Source: Caloramator quimbayensis | Lineage (GTDB): Bacteria > Bacillota > Clostridia > Clostridiales > Caloramatoraceae | DNA: 50,487 bases | Direction of reading: 5' to 3' | Assembly: GCF_900167605.1 (NCBI RefSeq) | Contig: NZ_FUYH01000019.1 | Span: 1-50,487 of the forward strand | Part shown: positions 35,462 through 45,009 of the stretch, piece after piece | Numbering within the stretch: position 1 is the stretch's first letter | How the letters are laid out: each line of letters starts with the position of its first letter | Notes under the pieces: generated by a model | What the model was told of the DNA's origin: nothing | The model's input: the letters and a program-made list of their open reading frames with translations, nothing else | The model's database searches: none | Program-made: the position numbers and the translations under genes

Positions 35462-37561
35462 TTGAAAAAGTTTGGTCTATTAGTAACTAAACACAAAACA
35501 GCAACATTAATAATAGCTGCTGTACTTTTAATTCCAGCCATATTCGGAATGGTATCAACTAAAATCAACTACGACATCCTAACCTATCTTCCTAAAAACC
35601 TCGACACCATGAAAGGTCAGGAAATACTTGATAAGTCCTTTCATAACGCAGCGACATCTATGCTAATTGTTGAAAACATGGAGTCAAAGGATGTATTAAA
35701 ACTTAAAGAGAAAATCGAAAAAGTAAATGGTGTTGAAAAGGTCATCTGGATTAGCGATGCCTTAGATACGAGCATACCTAAGGAAATACTTCCTGATGAA
35801 ATCAAAGACTTTTTTTACAGAAAAAATTCAACGCTGCTTTTTATAAAATTTAATGAGTCTGCCTCATCAAAGGTAACTATGGATGCAATAAGCAGCATTA
35901 GGAAAGTTACAAATGAGCAGTGTTTCCTCGGAGGAGTTGCTGCAATAGTAAAAGATACAAAAGATCTTGCAGATAAAGAAACTCCTATATATGTGCTTCT
36001 TGCAGTTGCGCTCTGCCTTTTAGTTTTAAGTTTTTCAATGGAATCCTATTTTATACCCTTTTTATTTATAATCTCAATAGGTTTTGCCGTTGTTTACAAC
36101 CTTGGAACGAACAAATTCTTAGGACAGATATCCTATATCACAAAAGCTCTTGCAGCTGTTCTTCAGCTTGGAGTTACTATGGACTACTCAATATTTTTAC
36201 TTCATAGATACGAAGAAGAAAAGCAGAAAATTGAAGATAAAGCTTTGGCCATGGCAAATGCAATTGAAGCGACCTTTGTTGCAATAACCGGAAGCTCCCT
36301 TACAACAGTTGCAGGATTTTTAGCACTTTGCGTAATGAGTCTTGGAATAGGGAAAGATATGGGAATCGTTATGGCAAAGGGAGTACTAATTGGAGTTTTA
36401 ACTGCTGTTACAATACTTCCATCCCTTATATTAACCTTTGACAGCCAGATACACAAATATCATCACAGGGTATATCTTCCGTCCTTTGAAAAGACAGCTA
36501 ATATAGTTACTAAGTATTATAAAGTATTTGCAATAGCCTTTTTAATATTATTCATACCAGCAGTTTTTGGGCAGTCAAATGTTAAAGTGTACTATAACCT
36601 CGACGAATCCCTTCCAAAGGATTTAAAATCAGTCGTTGCCACAAACAAGCTTAAAAACGAGTATGACATGACAACCATTCATATGATATTAGTAAACAGC
36701 AAAATACCAGCCTATAAAATAAATGAAATGGTTAAAAAAATAGAAAAAGTTGATGGAATTGAACATGTTATAGCCTATGACAAATTCGTAGGAACAAGAA
36801 TACCTGAAAGCTTTATTCCTGAAGATATAAGAGAAATCTCTACTAAAGGCGGCTACAAATTATTAGTTGCCACTTCAAAATATAAAGCAGCAACTAAAGA
36901 AGAAAATAATCAGGTTAAAGATTTAAACTATATTGTTAAATCCTACGATTTACACGGAATTGTAGCTGGAGAAGGTCCTTTGACAAAGGATTTAATCGAC
37001 CTTGCAAATAAAGATTTTAACCGTTCAAGCCTTGTTTCAATAGCATCGATATTTGCAATAATACTGCTTGTTTTTACTTCTTTATCTATACCAATAATAC
37101 TTGTTCTTTGCATAGAACTTGCAATATTTATAAACATGGCAATACCATTTTACATGAATCAAACCCTTCCCTTTATTGCTTCAATAGTTATAGGCTGCAT
37201 ACAGCTTGGTGCTACCGTTGACTATGCAATACTTTTATCATCAAGATTCAGGGAAGAAATAAGAAATGGTGCCGATAGATTTGAAGCTATGAAAATAGCT
37301 GTTCAAGGAAGTGCAGTATCTATCGTAACAAGTGCAATGTGTTTCTTTGCCGCAACTATTGGGGTTGGTCTTATTGCAAAGATGGATATGATTCAGACTC
37401 TTTGCAAAATGCTCGGAAGGGGAGCACTAATAAGCATGGTAGTTATTATTTTAATTATGCCCTCTGTTCTTCTTGTCAGCGAAAAAATAATAGCTGCAAC
37501 AAGCAGAAACTGGGATAAAAAGCCATCATTAAAACTTAAACTGGCCAAGGAGGAGGAATAA
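35462..37561 (+). CDS. MMPL/RND-superfamily exporter
   Basis: The roughly 699-residue protein has two repeated halves, each with one membrane helix, an extracytoplasmic porter domain and a five-helix bundle. The Asp-Tyr proton-relay motifs are seen in both: LGVTMDYSIFLLHRYEEE (about 238) and LGATVDYAILLSSRFREE (about 583). I place the start at TTG 35462, nine bases after AAAGGAG; the ATG at 35453 directly abuts that site and is unlikely. MMPL proteins export lipids, glycolipids or drugs using the proton gradient. The gene lies between its TetR regulator and the secreted coiled-coil protein, which begins two bases after it. Confidence 0.92.
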   Translation: MKKFGLLVTKHKTATLIIAAVLLIPAIFGMVSTKINYDILTYLPKNLDTMKGQEILDKSFHNAATSMLIVENMESKDVLKLKEKIEKVNGVEKVIWISDALDTSIPKEILPDEIKDFFYRKNSTLLFIKFNESASSKVTMDAISSIRKVTNEQCFLGGVAAIVKDTKDLADKETPIYVLLAVALCLLVLSFSMESYFIPFLFIISIGFAVVYNLGTNKFLGQISYITKALAAVLQLGVTMDYSIFLLHRYEEEKQKIEDKALAMANAIEATFVAITGSSLTTVAGFLALCVMSLGIGKDMGIVMAKGVLIGVLTAVTILPSLILTFDSQIHKYHHRVYLPSFEKTANIVTKYYKVFAIAFLILFIPAVFGQSNVKVYYNLDESLPKDLKSVVATNKLKNEYDMTTIHMILVNSKIPAYKINEMVKKIEKVDGIEHVIAYDKFVGTRIPESFIPEDIREISTKGGYKLLVATSKYKAATKEENNQVKDLNYIVKSYDLHGIVAGEGPLTKDLIDLANKDFNRSSLVSIASIFAIILLVFTSLSIPIILVLCIELAIFINMAIPFYMNQTLPFIASIVIGCIQLGATVDYAILLSSRFREEIRNGADRFEAMKIAVQGSAVSIVTSAMCFFAATIGVGLIAKMDMIQTLCKMLGRGALISMVVIILIMPSVLLVSEKIIAATSRNWDKKPSLKLKLAKEEE

Positions 37562-37563
37562 AA

Positions 37564-39741
37564 ATGGCAATTAAAAATTATATTGTAAAAACAGTAGCCA
37601 TATCTTCAATAGCATGCTTTATGCTGACAAATATAGCCTTCGCAAAGGATTTAGTTAAAAAGGATGAATCTGTATATGCAATATTATCTGCAGAGGGTCA
37701 AAAAAAGGAAGTCATTGTAAGCGACTATCTTCATAGCGACAAAGCTGATATAGAAATAAAAGATAAATCTACATTAAGCTCTATTACTAATGTAAAAGGC
37801 GATGAAAAGCCAATTATCTCTGGAGATACTTTAACATGGAAAACAAACAAAAACGATATATTCTATCAGGGAAAAACCAATAAATCTCTTCCGATAAATG
37901 TTAATATAAGTTACTATTTAGATGGCAGCAAAGTAAGTCCTCAAGACATTGCAGGAAAAAGCGGTAAAATTAAAATAAATATAGAATTAAAGAACAAGGA
38001 TGCCCACACTGCAAGCATAAATGGTAAAAATAAAGTTATATATACTCCATTCACAGTCGTTGCAGCTGTTAATCTTCCCCTTGATAATTTTAAAAACGTA
38101 AAGATAAACTCTGGGGAAATGTTATCCGACGGAAACAATCAGGTTATAACCTTTGCAACAATATTGGGGCTTAAAGACAGCCTTGGAATTGATGAAAGTT
38201 TAATCGATATACCTGAAAACTTAACGATTGAAGCAGAATGCACAAGCTTTGAATTAAAACCAATTATTATAACTGCAACTCCAAAGATGATAGATGTAGG
38301 TAAAATCGAAGGTGCTGACAACATAAAAGAATTAATCGACGGTATTTCAAAAATTAAGGACGCGACATACAAATTATCTGATGGTACAGGAAAAATAGCA
38401 CAGGGTGCTAAGGAACTTTCTGACAACATGAATAAACTAACATTAGGTCTTGATACTCTTAATTCGTCTTCAAAAAAAATAAACGATGGTGCTCAAAAGC
38501 TTGCAAAGGGTAGTGAAGATGCATTAAATGGCGCGAAAAAACTCTCCGAAGGCGCAGCTGCATTATCTTCAGGCACAGAAAAGCTCTCAAAGGGGACCGT
38601 AGAGTATGCAGCTGGAGCCGAAAACTTCGCTGCAGGTTCAAAAAAGTTTGCAGATGGAGCAGTTAAATTTGCAGACGGTACAATGGAGTTATCTAAAAAA
38701 ACTGGTGAACTTTATGATGGACTAAATAAGCTCGTTACAGCCACAGAACAGATTAAAAACGGTGAAAAACAGATATCCGATGGTGCTTCAAAAAGCCTTG
38801 AAGTTATATCAAAATTAAAAGAAGCAAAGACAAAAGAAAACAATGCAATAGAGCTTTTAATTAAGGGTGTCGACGGTCTTGAAACAGTAGTTTCGCTTTT
38901 ATCTCCAATACCACAGGCAAAGGAAATTCAAGAGAAACTTACATCAGGCCTTGAAACTCAAAAAGCTTACCTAAAGCAGCTTCTCGATTCAGGAAATCAA
39001 TATGTTCAAGCACTGTCACAGCTTGAAGCCGGAATTGTAAGCATTAAAAACGGTACAGATAATCTTAATTCAGCCCTATCATCCCTTCAGGATGGTCAAA
39101 AGAAAGCTGCTGATGGAGCATATTTGATTTCAAAAGGAGGAGAAACTTTAAAATCCCATGCGCAGGAACTTCAAAACGCAGGAAATTCACTATCTGAAGG
39201 TGCAAATAAGCTTACAGATTCGAGCAAAGCTCTAAGCGAAGGATTAAAACAGGTTGGCCCTTCAATTTCAAGCATTGCACAGGGAAATCAAAATCTCTAT
39301 GAAGGATTAAACTCTCTGCATCAAGGCTCTTTGGCTTTATCACAGGGAACAGATGAATTCTCAAAGGGAGTAGAAAGCGCCTATGAAGGCTCTGTTAAAC
39401 TTAATGAGGGAAGTGCGAAGCTTTCTAATGGTACAAAAGAACTTGACGAGAATATGAAAAAATTTAAAGATGAGGGAATAGATAAAATAGATTCAAAGGT
39501 TAATGATAAATTAGGAAATATCGATGATATAATAAAATCAAAGGATGAAATCGTAAAATTATCTAAAGATTATAAGGCTTTCTGCGGAATAGGAGAAGAT
39601 ATGGAAGGCAGCGTTAAGTTTATAATGAGAACTGAGGAGATTAAGGCTCCTGTAGTTTCTAAAACAAGCACCCAAACTGAAAATAAAGAAACCAAAGGAT
39701 TCTTTGAATGGTTAAGAGATATATTTAAAAAGATATTTTAA
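37564..39741 (+). CDS. secreted heptad-repeat protein (YhgE/x-x-x-L-x-x-G repeat type)
   Basis: The 725-residue protein has a signal peptide (hydrophobic core AISSIACFMLTNIAFA) and no later long membrane helix. Residues about 30-245 form a beta-rich domain. Residues about 255-640 are many seven-residue repeats of the type LSxGAxxLSxG, as in the periodic repeats of YhgE/Pip proteins, predicted to form long rods. The C-terminus GFFEWLRDIFKKIF is an amphipathic helix that could sit on a membrane. Its start is two bases after the MMPL stop, so the pair is co-translated. I infer an extracellular partner of the exporter, perhaps bridging membrane and wall. Confidence 0.82.
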   Translation: MAIKNYIVKTVAISSIACFMLTNIAFAKDLVKKDESVYAILSAEGQKKEVIVSDYLHSDKADIEIKDKSTLSSITNVKGDEKPIISGDTLTWKTNKNDIFYQGKTNKSLPINVNISYYLDGSKVSPQDIAGKSGKIKINIELKNKDAHTASINGKNKVIYTPFTVVAAVNLPLDNFKNVKINSGEMLSDGNNQVITFATILGLKDSLGIDESLIDIPENLTIEAECTSFELKPIIITATPKMIDVGKIEGADNIKELIDGISKIKDATYKLSDGTGKIAQGAKELSDNMNKLTLGLDTLNSSSKKINDGAQKLAKGSEDALNGAKKLSEGAAALSSGTEKLSKGTVEYAAGAENFAAGSKKFADGAVKFADGTMELSKKTGELYDGLNKLVTATEQIKNGEKQISDGASKSLEVISKLKEAKTKENNAIELLIKGVDGLETVVSLLSPIPQAKEIQEKLTSGLETQKAYLKQLLDSGNQYVQALSQLEAGIVSIKNGTDNLNSALSSLQDGQKKAADGAYLISKGGETLKSHAQELQNAGNSLSEGANKLTDSSKALSEGLKQVGPSISSIAQGNQNLYEGLNSLHQGSLALSQGTDEFSKGVESAYEGSVKLNEGSAKLSNGTKELDENMKKFKDEGIDKIDSKVNDKLGNIDDIIKSKDEIVKLSKDYKAFCGIGEDMEGSVKFIMRTEEIKAPVVSKTSTQTENKETKGFFEWLRDIFKKIF

Positions 39742-39743
39742 AC

Positions 39744-39791
39744 AAAAAAGAACCGATATAACCTGATTTAAGGCCATATCGGTTCTTTTTT
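39744..39791. terminator. bidirectional terminator between the exporter operon and the ABC operon
   Basis: AAAAAAGAACCGATAT and ATATCGGTTCTTTTTT are perfect complements enclosing a 16-base loop, between convergent genes. Confidence 0.92.
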
Positions 39792-39794
39792 ATA

Positions 39795-40898
39795 TTATTT
39801 TGAAGTTTTTACATCAACTCTGAATTGAGCCCTGTCCATCTCCTTATCCTTTTGTCTCTTCCAAGCGTGAAGAACTAGTGCTATTGTTACAACACCATAG
39901 GAAACGAACATTCTAAAGTATTCCCCGAGCATAGCAGAACCTGTAAGGTTTTTACCTGCCATAGGCATTACTATAAACATAAGATGAAAAAGTCCTGTAC
40001 CAACTATAGCATTTGCAATTGTCGCTCTGCTGACAGTTGCTCCTCCAACGAGTAGTGCAGCTGCAGCAAACAGCGCTGCCTGATCTGCTCCATTATAAGT
40101 GTTTATAGTCCCTATGTTTTGAAGATATATAATCTGTCCATAGCATGCAAGAACTGTAGATATTATAATAGATTGTATACGAGTCTTTTCTACTTTAATT
40201 CCTGCTGAATCAGCAACTCCCATATCCTGCCCTACAGCTCTCATATCCTGTCCAAGTTTTGTCTTTCTAAACCATGATGTAAATATACAAATCGCAACAA
40301 TAATGAGAATTGTTCCAAAGGAAACAGGAACACCTCCTATTTTAACTCTTAATAATTTATCAAAGGCTCCTGCTGTATCAAGATTTATTGCGTTTCTAAT
40401 ACCATACCCTCTCGATAATAAAAGTTTAGGATTTTTAATAGGTATTATGCTTCCGCATAGATATAAAAGGAAAAACTGATATATACCTGATATAAAAAGC
40501 CCGAGCATCATGGACGTAATCATTTCGCGCCCCTTGGCCCTGTTTAAAACCCCACCGCTGAAATATCCAAGAAGTATGGCTATTGGAGTTGATATTATCA
40601 TAGCAATAACTAATCCTAAAACATCTCTTATGCCCCAATCTGTAACAAAGATAAGCCCTATTTGTCCTGCCATTGCTCCTAAAACCATTCCAAAGTTTAT
40701 ACCCATACCAGCCATAACGGGAAGTAAAAGCGAGAGCACAAGGAATGTGTCCCTTGTCAATCGTGTTACTATCTCCCTTACGAGATATAGCCCTGTAAAT
40801 TTAGAAAGGGGTATTGCTATTACGCTTATTACTATAAAAAGAATAGGTACTGCGCTGTCTATTAAAAATCTTTTTAATGAATCACTCTTAAGCTTCAT
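39795..40898 (-). CDS. ABC transporter permease (BPD_transp_2 type), second permease
   Basis: The 367-residue permease has about nine to ten hydrophobic segments with the family's central pattern KTKLGQDMRAVGQDMGVADSAGI (given in part), a cytoplasmic EAA-like loop contacting the ATPase. The GGATVSRATIANAIVGTGLFH stretch near the C-terminus is also shared with sugar and nucleoside permeases. GAGGTAGAAAC precedes the ATG, which is four bases after the first permease gene. It is the last gene of the DUF3798-linked importer operon and is followed by a strong terminator. Confidence 0.9.
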   Translation of the reverse strand: MKLKSDSLKRFLIDSAVPILFIVISVIAIPLSKFTGLYLVREIVTRLTRDTFLVLSLLLPVMAGMGINFGMVLGAMAGQIGLIFVTDWGIRDVLGLVIAMIISTPIAILLGYFSGGVLNRAKGREMITSMMLGLFISGIYQFFLLYLCGSIIPIKNPKLLLSRGYGIRNAINLDTAGAFDKLLRVKIGGVPVSFGTILIIVAICIFTSWFRKTKLGQDMRAVGQDMGVADSAGIKVEKTRIQSIIISTVLACYGQIIYLQNIGTINTYNGADQAALFAAAALLVGGATVSRATIANAIVGTGLFHLMFIVMPMAGKNLTGSAMLGEYFRMFVSYGVVTIALVLHAWKRQKDKEMDRAQFRVDVKTSK

Positions 40899-40902
40899 GT
40901 TT

Positions 40903-41937
40903 CTACCTCGCTTTCCTTGTTAAGGCATATACTATCATACCATTTGATACTATAATTCTTATAACTTCTGAAACGTCTATGCTTATAGCACTGTTTATAA
41001 CCGATGGCGTCATAGTAAGTATGCCTTGAAAGAGTATTGTACCAATAATAACGTTGGCAATCGATGCTTTATTTACAGATGCTCCTCCTAAAAGTACTGC
41101 TGCAACCGATGGGAAAACAAAGGATAACGGAGCATTGAACATCTGGATGAAACCGAAGCTTTGCTGATAAACGATAATACCTATAGCTGCTAATATTGTA
41201 GAAAAGATTACAGATATTACTCTCATCTTATCCACATCTATACCTGCTGCCCTTGCATATTCTGGGTTAGATCCTACTGCCGTTATAGCAGCACCGATTT
41301 TTGTTCTAAAAAACGCCCACACAATAAAACTCATTAAAGCAAAGAATATAAACATACCCGTAGGGAATGTAAAATGTTCAGTAAATTTAATCTTTAGAAA
41401 ATCGCTTATTATGTGATACCAATATTCTTGAACGCTTATGGTAACACGAAGTCCCGTACCCTTAAATCCTTGGACACTCGATGGGTTTTTAAAAGGAAGA
41501 ACTATCCACATCATATTCATAAAGAATATAAATGAAAAACCAACATAGGTTGCAATTATCATTTCGTCCCCTTTAACCCTGTTTAACAGTTTGCCGTAAA
41601 AATATCCGAATATCGTAGCAGCAATAATAGCAATTAAAAATGCTGCCAAAATTCCTGCAGGACCTGTTAATTTAAATTCAAGACTCATTACAGCTCCTAT
41701 AAGTCCAGCAACAAGTCCTACGGGTATACCAAAATTAAGCCCGCAGCCTGATTGTATCATTGGAACCATTGATAAAACAAGAATAGCATTCATTCCAAAT
41801 CTGACAAAAACATCATTTAAAGACATATCAGTTGATACACCGAAAAATGGCCCCGCAATGAACAAGGATATTAAGAATAATGCTATAATTATACGTGGCC
41901 AGCCAAAGCTTTTTATAAATTGGTTAATTCTGTTCAT
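40903..41937 (-). CDS. ABC transporter permease (BPD_transp_2 type), first permease
   Basis: The 344-residue permease starts at the ATG at 41937, with AGGTG six bases upstream inside the end of the ATPase gene, so the two genes overlap by 14 bases and are translationally coupled. It has about nine hydrophobic segments, the cytoplasmic loop RTKIGAAITAVGSNPEYARAAGID (in part) and LLGGASVNKASIANVIIGTILF near the end. It is similar in layout to its partner gene, so the importer uses a heterodimeric membrane domain, like the YufPQ or sugar-type systems. Confidence 0.9.
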   Translation of the reverse strand: MNRINQFIKSFGWPRIIIALFLISLFIAGPFFGVSTDMSLNDVFVRFGMNAILVLSMVPMIQSGCGLNFGIPVGLVAGLIGAVMSLEFKLTGPAGILAAFLIAIIAATIFGYFYGKLLNRVKGDEMIIATYVGFSFIFFMNMMWIVLPFKNPSSVQGFKGTGLRVTISVQEYWYHIISDFLKIKFTEHFTFPTGMFIFFALMSFIVWAFFRTKIGAAITAVGSNPEYARAAGIDVDKMRVISVIFSTILAAIGIIVYQQSFGFIQMFNAPLSFVFPSVAAVLLGGASVNKASIANVIIGTILFQGILTMTPSVINSAISIDVSEVIRIIVSNGMIVYALTRKAR

Positions 41938-43552
41938 TGCTTTCACCTTCTTCCTCAAGTTTATCTATTCCAGACATTAAAAGACCAAAATCAGTAACCG
42001 AAGCCTTTGCTGAAAGTATTCCAGCTACTTTACCTTCACTTACAATCGCAATCCTGTCGCAAATTGAACGAAGCTCTTCAAGTTCTGAGGATACCATAAT
42101 AATAGTAGTATTGTTTTCTTCATTGTATCGTCTTAATGCATCAAGAACTAATTTTTTAGCTCCTACATCTATACCTCTTGTAGGTTCCGAAACAAATAAA
42201 AGCGTAGGCTCAAGAGCAAAAGCCTTTGCAAGGCAAACCTTCTGCTGATTTCCTCCTGATAGCTGTCTTGCCTTTTGCTTTTCGCTTGTGCACTTAATAT
42301 CAAGCTCTTTAATGTATTTTTCAGCACATTCCTTTATTGCCTTATTATCGCACCATTTAATAAGTCCGCCTAATAATTTTTTAATAAATTTATCATGAAC
42401 CTGCATAGCATTAAATGCTATATTCATATCAATAGGTTCATCAAGTAAAAGTCCAACACCTCGTCTGTCCTCAGAAACAAAAGCAAGTCCACTTTTAAGC
42501 GCATTATATGTGTTGTTTAAAGCAAGGTTTTTATCGTTAAAAGTGACTTCTCCTCCTGAAGGGAATAATCCCATAATTCCGTTTGGGATCCCAAGTTTTC
42601 CTTGACCTGCAAGTCCGCCTATTCCAAAAATCTCTCCTCTTCTCACTTTAAAGTTAACATCCCTTACCGTTTCACCTGGCATGTCTACCCAAAGATTCTT
42701 AACCTCGAGGATTATATCCTTATCATCAAAATCCTCCTCATTTTTTATATGAACACTTTTTTCACCTTCAACGGAGCGTCCTACCATCCACTCTGCAATC
42801 TGCCTTATTTCAACGCCCTTTGTTGGTCTTTCAACTATAACTACTCCATCCCTTAATACTACAAGTTTATCGCATATTGAAATTATTTCGTTTAATCTGT
42901 GGGATATAAAAATAATTGAAACTCCTGAATCAGCAAGCTTTCTCATGGCTTTTAAAAGTATTTCTGCTTCAGACTCAGTAAGAACTGCCGTCGGTTCATC
43001 AAGCACAAGAAGTTTTACCTTTTCTCTATCTATTTCCCTTGCGATTTCGATAAACTGCTTATGCCCAACAGGCATTTCTGAGATTAAAGTATCAGGGTCT
43101 ATATCAACCCCTAAAGTTTCGATTGCAATCTGAGCTGATTTTTTCATCTCTTTTTCATCTATAGTTTCAAGCCTTTTACCGAAAATTTTAGATATAACAT
43201 TAGGCTTAGTTTTCTCTACATTAAGAAGTATGTTCTCTGCGGCTGTAAATCCAGGTATTAGGGAAAACTCCTGATGAACCATTCCAATTCCTGAATTAAG
43301 CGCTTCAAGAGGGCTTTTAAAATTTATTTTTTCTCCGTCAAGATATATATTTCCTTCATATCCTCCAGTTTCCTGAATAACGTTCATACCAAAGAGTATC
43401 TTCATAAGTGTTGACTTACCTGCACCATTTTCACCAACAAGTCCTAATATTTCCCCTTTTTTAAGGGTAAAATTTACATCCTTTAAAACTCTATTTCCTT
43501 CAAATTGTTTTCCAACGTTTTCAACTTTTAATAAAATGTTTCCCTCCGACAT
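41924..43552 (-). CDS. ABC transporter ATPase with two nucleotide-binding domains
   Basis: The 542-residue protein starts at the ATG at 43552 with AGAGGTG seven bases upstream. It is a RbsA/MglA/YufO-type fused double ATPase. The first domain has an intact Walker A (GENGAGKST, about 37) but a weak signature (MPVGHKQFIEIA). The second has a degenerate Walker A (GLAGQGKLGIP, about 314) but the full signature SGGNQQKVCLAKAF (about 432). This complementary pattern is usual for the group and indicates one full active composite site. It drives uptake of the ligand bound by the DUF3798 lipoprotein encoded upstream. Confidence 0.93.
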   Translation of the reverse strand: MSEGNILLKVENVGKQFEGNRVLKDVNFTLKKGEILGLVGENGAGKSTLMKILFGMNVIQETGGYEGNIYLDGEKINFKSPLEALNSGIGMVHQEFSLIPGFTAAENILLNVEKTKPNVISKIFGKRLETIDEKEMKKSAQIAIETLGVDIDPDTLISEMPVGHKQFIEIAREIDREKVKLLVLDEPTAVLTESEAEILLKAMRKLADSGVSIIFISHRLNEIISICDKLVVLRDGVVIVERPTKGVEIRQIAEWMVGRSVEGEKSVHIKNEEDFDDKDIILEVKNLWVDMPGETVRDVNFKVRRGEIFGIGGLAGQGKLGIPNGIMGLFPSGGEVTFNDKNLALNNTYNALKSGLAFVSEDRRGVGLLLDEPIDMNIAFNAMQVHDKFIKKLLGGLIKWCDNKAIKECAEKYIKELDIKCTSEKQKARQLSGGNQQKVCLAKAFALEPTLLFVSEPTRGIDVGAKKLVLDALRRYNEENNTTIIMVSSELEELRSICDRIAIVSEGKVAGILSAKASVTDFGLLMSGIDKLEEEGESNEQN

Positions 43553-43589
43553 TTTTTCACCTCTACACTTAGTCGAATTATTCTTTAAA

Positions 43590-43624
43590 ACAAGTATCCA
43601 CTCGCTAGGCGAGTGGCTACTTGT
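43590..43624 (-). terminator. hairpin between binding-protein and ATPase genes (probable attenuator)
   Basis: ACAAGTATCCACTCGC and GCGAGTGGCTACTTGT pair with one mismatch around a TAG loop, followed on the minus strand by TTTTAAAG. Such intra-operon hairpins commonly let the binding protein be made in excess by ending most transcripts or by protecting the upstream mRNA. Confidence 0.7.
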
Positions 43625-43634
43625 CATCAATAAA

Positions 43635-44873
43635 TTACTTTATGCTGTTATATTTCTCTGGAATTGTCTCCTTAGTCTGTCCAAGATATCCCTGTCCTAA
43701 AACATATGTGTCTTGGTAAACTAAAACGTGATTCTTCTTTTCTTCTCCAGTTGCAACATCCATATAATATGAACCGTTCCATTCAGCACCTGGAGTATAC
43801 TTTTCAAAGCACTTCATTAAATCTTCAAATGAATCCTTCTTTGCAGTTCCTTCAACTACTCTCTTACCAAACTCTGCAAGAGCCTCTGTTGTTGTATAGT
43901 TAAAGGAATATGCCCAAGTTCCCATTCTCTTTCCGCCGCCTTTAGCAATAACTGTATCTTCAACCTTCTTTAAAATTGCTGGCCAGTTACCTGCTTCAGC
44001 TTTAAGGTCTATTCCAAAAGCTCCTGGATATCCCATAATAGGTGATGGAAGGTCTGGTTCAACAAATATTGCACCAAGTTCAGCAACCTTCTTTAATAGA
44101 GGCTCAGTCTGAGCATCGTTAGTACAGAAGAAAGCTGTATCCTTACCATATTTCTTAACCCATTCTGGCATCTTTTCAAGTATGAACTGCTGAGCACCAG
44201 GAATTCCAACGTCGCTCATTGGGTCTGGAGCTGTTTCAAAAGCAAACTTTAATCCTAAATCCTTACAAGCTTCTTCCATAATCTTTCTTCTTCTTGATAA
44301 AAGCTCAATACTCATATGTCTTGGGAATGAAATATGAACAAAAGTTTTTGCTCCCATTTTCTTTGCTGCAAGAATCATAAGGTATCCACGCTTTATATTG
44401 TCAGCATCAACAACAAGATCTGATGCCTCTTCAATCATGTTAGGATCTTCCTGTGGTATACCAGCAAGAAGTAATATGTCCGGTCTTATTTCCCTAATCT
44501 TCTTAAATGCTGCAACAGTTCCAGGAACTGACTGATTTACAACTATAACCTTCATAAGAGGGTCATCAGCAAGTCCTGCAATCTGAGCAATGGTTGTCTC
44601 CTGCTCCTGCATGAAATTATCAGGATAAGTAACGTGCTTTACTATTCCTCCGTTATCAACGTCACCGTATTCCTTTATAAAAGCTTCCGCACCTCTAAGT
44701 TCATCCTCTGATTGTGCAACAGTTCCAGTTACGATTCCAATGTGGAACTTTTGCTCCTGTGTCTGATTCTGCTGCTGAGAATTCTGAGAACTTTGATTGT
44801 TCTCCTTTTGACCGCATGCAGCTAAGCTTAAAGTCATAATAGCTGCAAGCATAAAAGCTATTACTCTTTTCAA
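43635..44873 (-). CDS. DUF3798-type substrate-binding lipoprotein of the ABC importer
   Basis: The 412-residue lipoprotein starts at TTG (44873) with GGGAGGG six bases upstream. The signal peptide ends in the lipobox LAAC (Cys 20), then a Gln/Asn-rich linker leads to a two-lobed Rossmann-like periplasmic-binding fold beginning HIGIVTGTVAQSEDELRGAE and including KVIVVNQSVPGTVAAFKKI and FVHISFPRHMS. It matches my knowledge of DUF3798, a family of unknown ligand related to basic membrane protein/sugar-binding proteins. It is the first gene of the importer operon and lies next to the response-regulator gene. Confidence 0.85.
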   Translation of the reverse strand: MKRVIAFMLAAIMTLSLAACGQKENNQSSQNSQQQNQTQEQKFHIGIVTGTVAQSEDELRGAEAFIKEYGDVDNGGIVKHVTYPDNFMQEQETTIAQIAGLADDPLMKVIVVNQSVPGTVAAFKKIREIRPDILLLAGIPQEDPNMIEEASDLVVDADNIKRGYLMILAAKKMGAKTFVHISFPRHMSIELLSRRRKIMEEACKDLGLKFAFETAPDPMSDVGIPGAQQFILEKMPEWVKKYGKDTAFFCTNDAQTEPLLKKVAELGAIFVEPDLPSPIMGYPGAFGIDLKAEAGNWPAILKKVEDTVIAKGGGKRMGTWAYSFNYTTTEALAEFGKRVVEGTAKKDSFEDLMKCFEKYTPGAEWNGSYYMDVATGEEKKNHVLVYQDTYVLGQGYLGQTKETIPEKYNSIK

Positions 44874-45009
44874 TAATATCCCTCCCTAAAATTTTGTTTA
44901 AAATAAATAAATATGTAAATATATATTTCTTTATGCATATAAATATTCCTATTTTTATAACATTTTTCTCTGAAAATTTTTTAAATGGAATTTAAAACAA
45001 TATAATCCT

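Noticed and set aside
38300-39500. DNA tandem repeat array inside the heptad-repeat gene
   Set aside because: The periodicity is in the protein (seven-residue pattern) and the nucleotide sequence of the units has diverged, so it is not a DNA repeat array or CRISPR.
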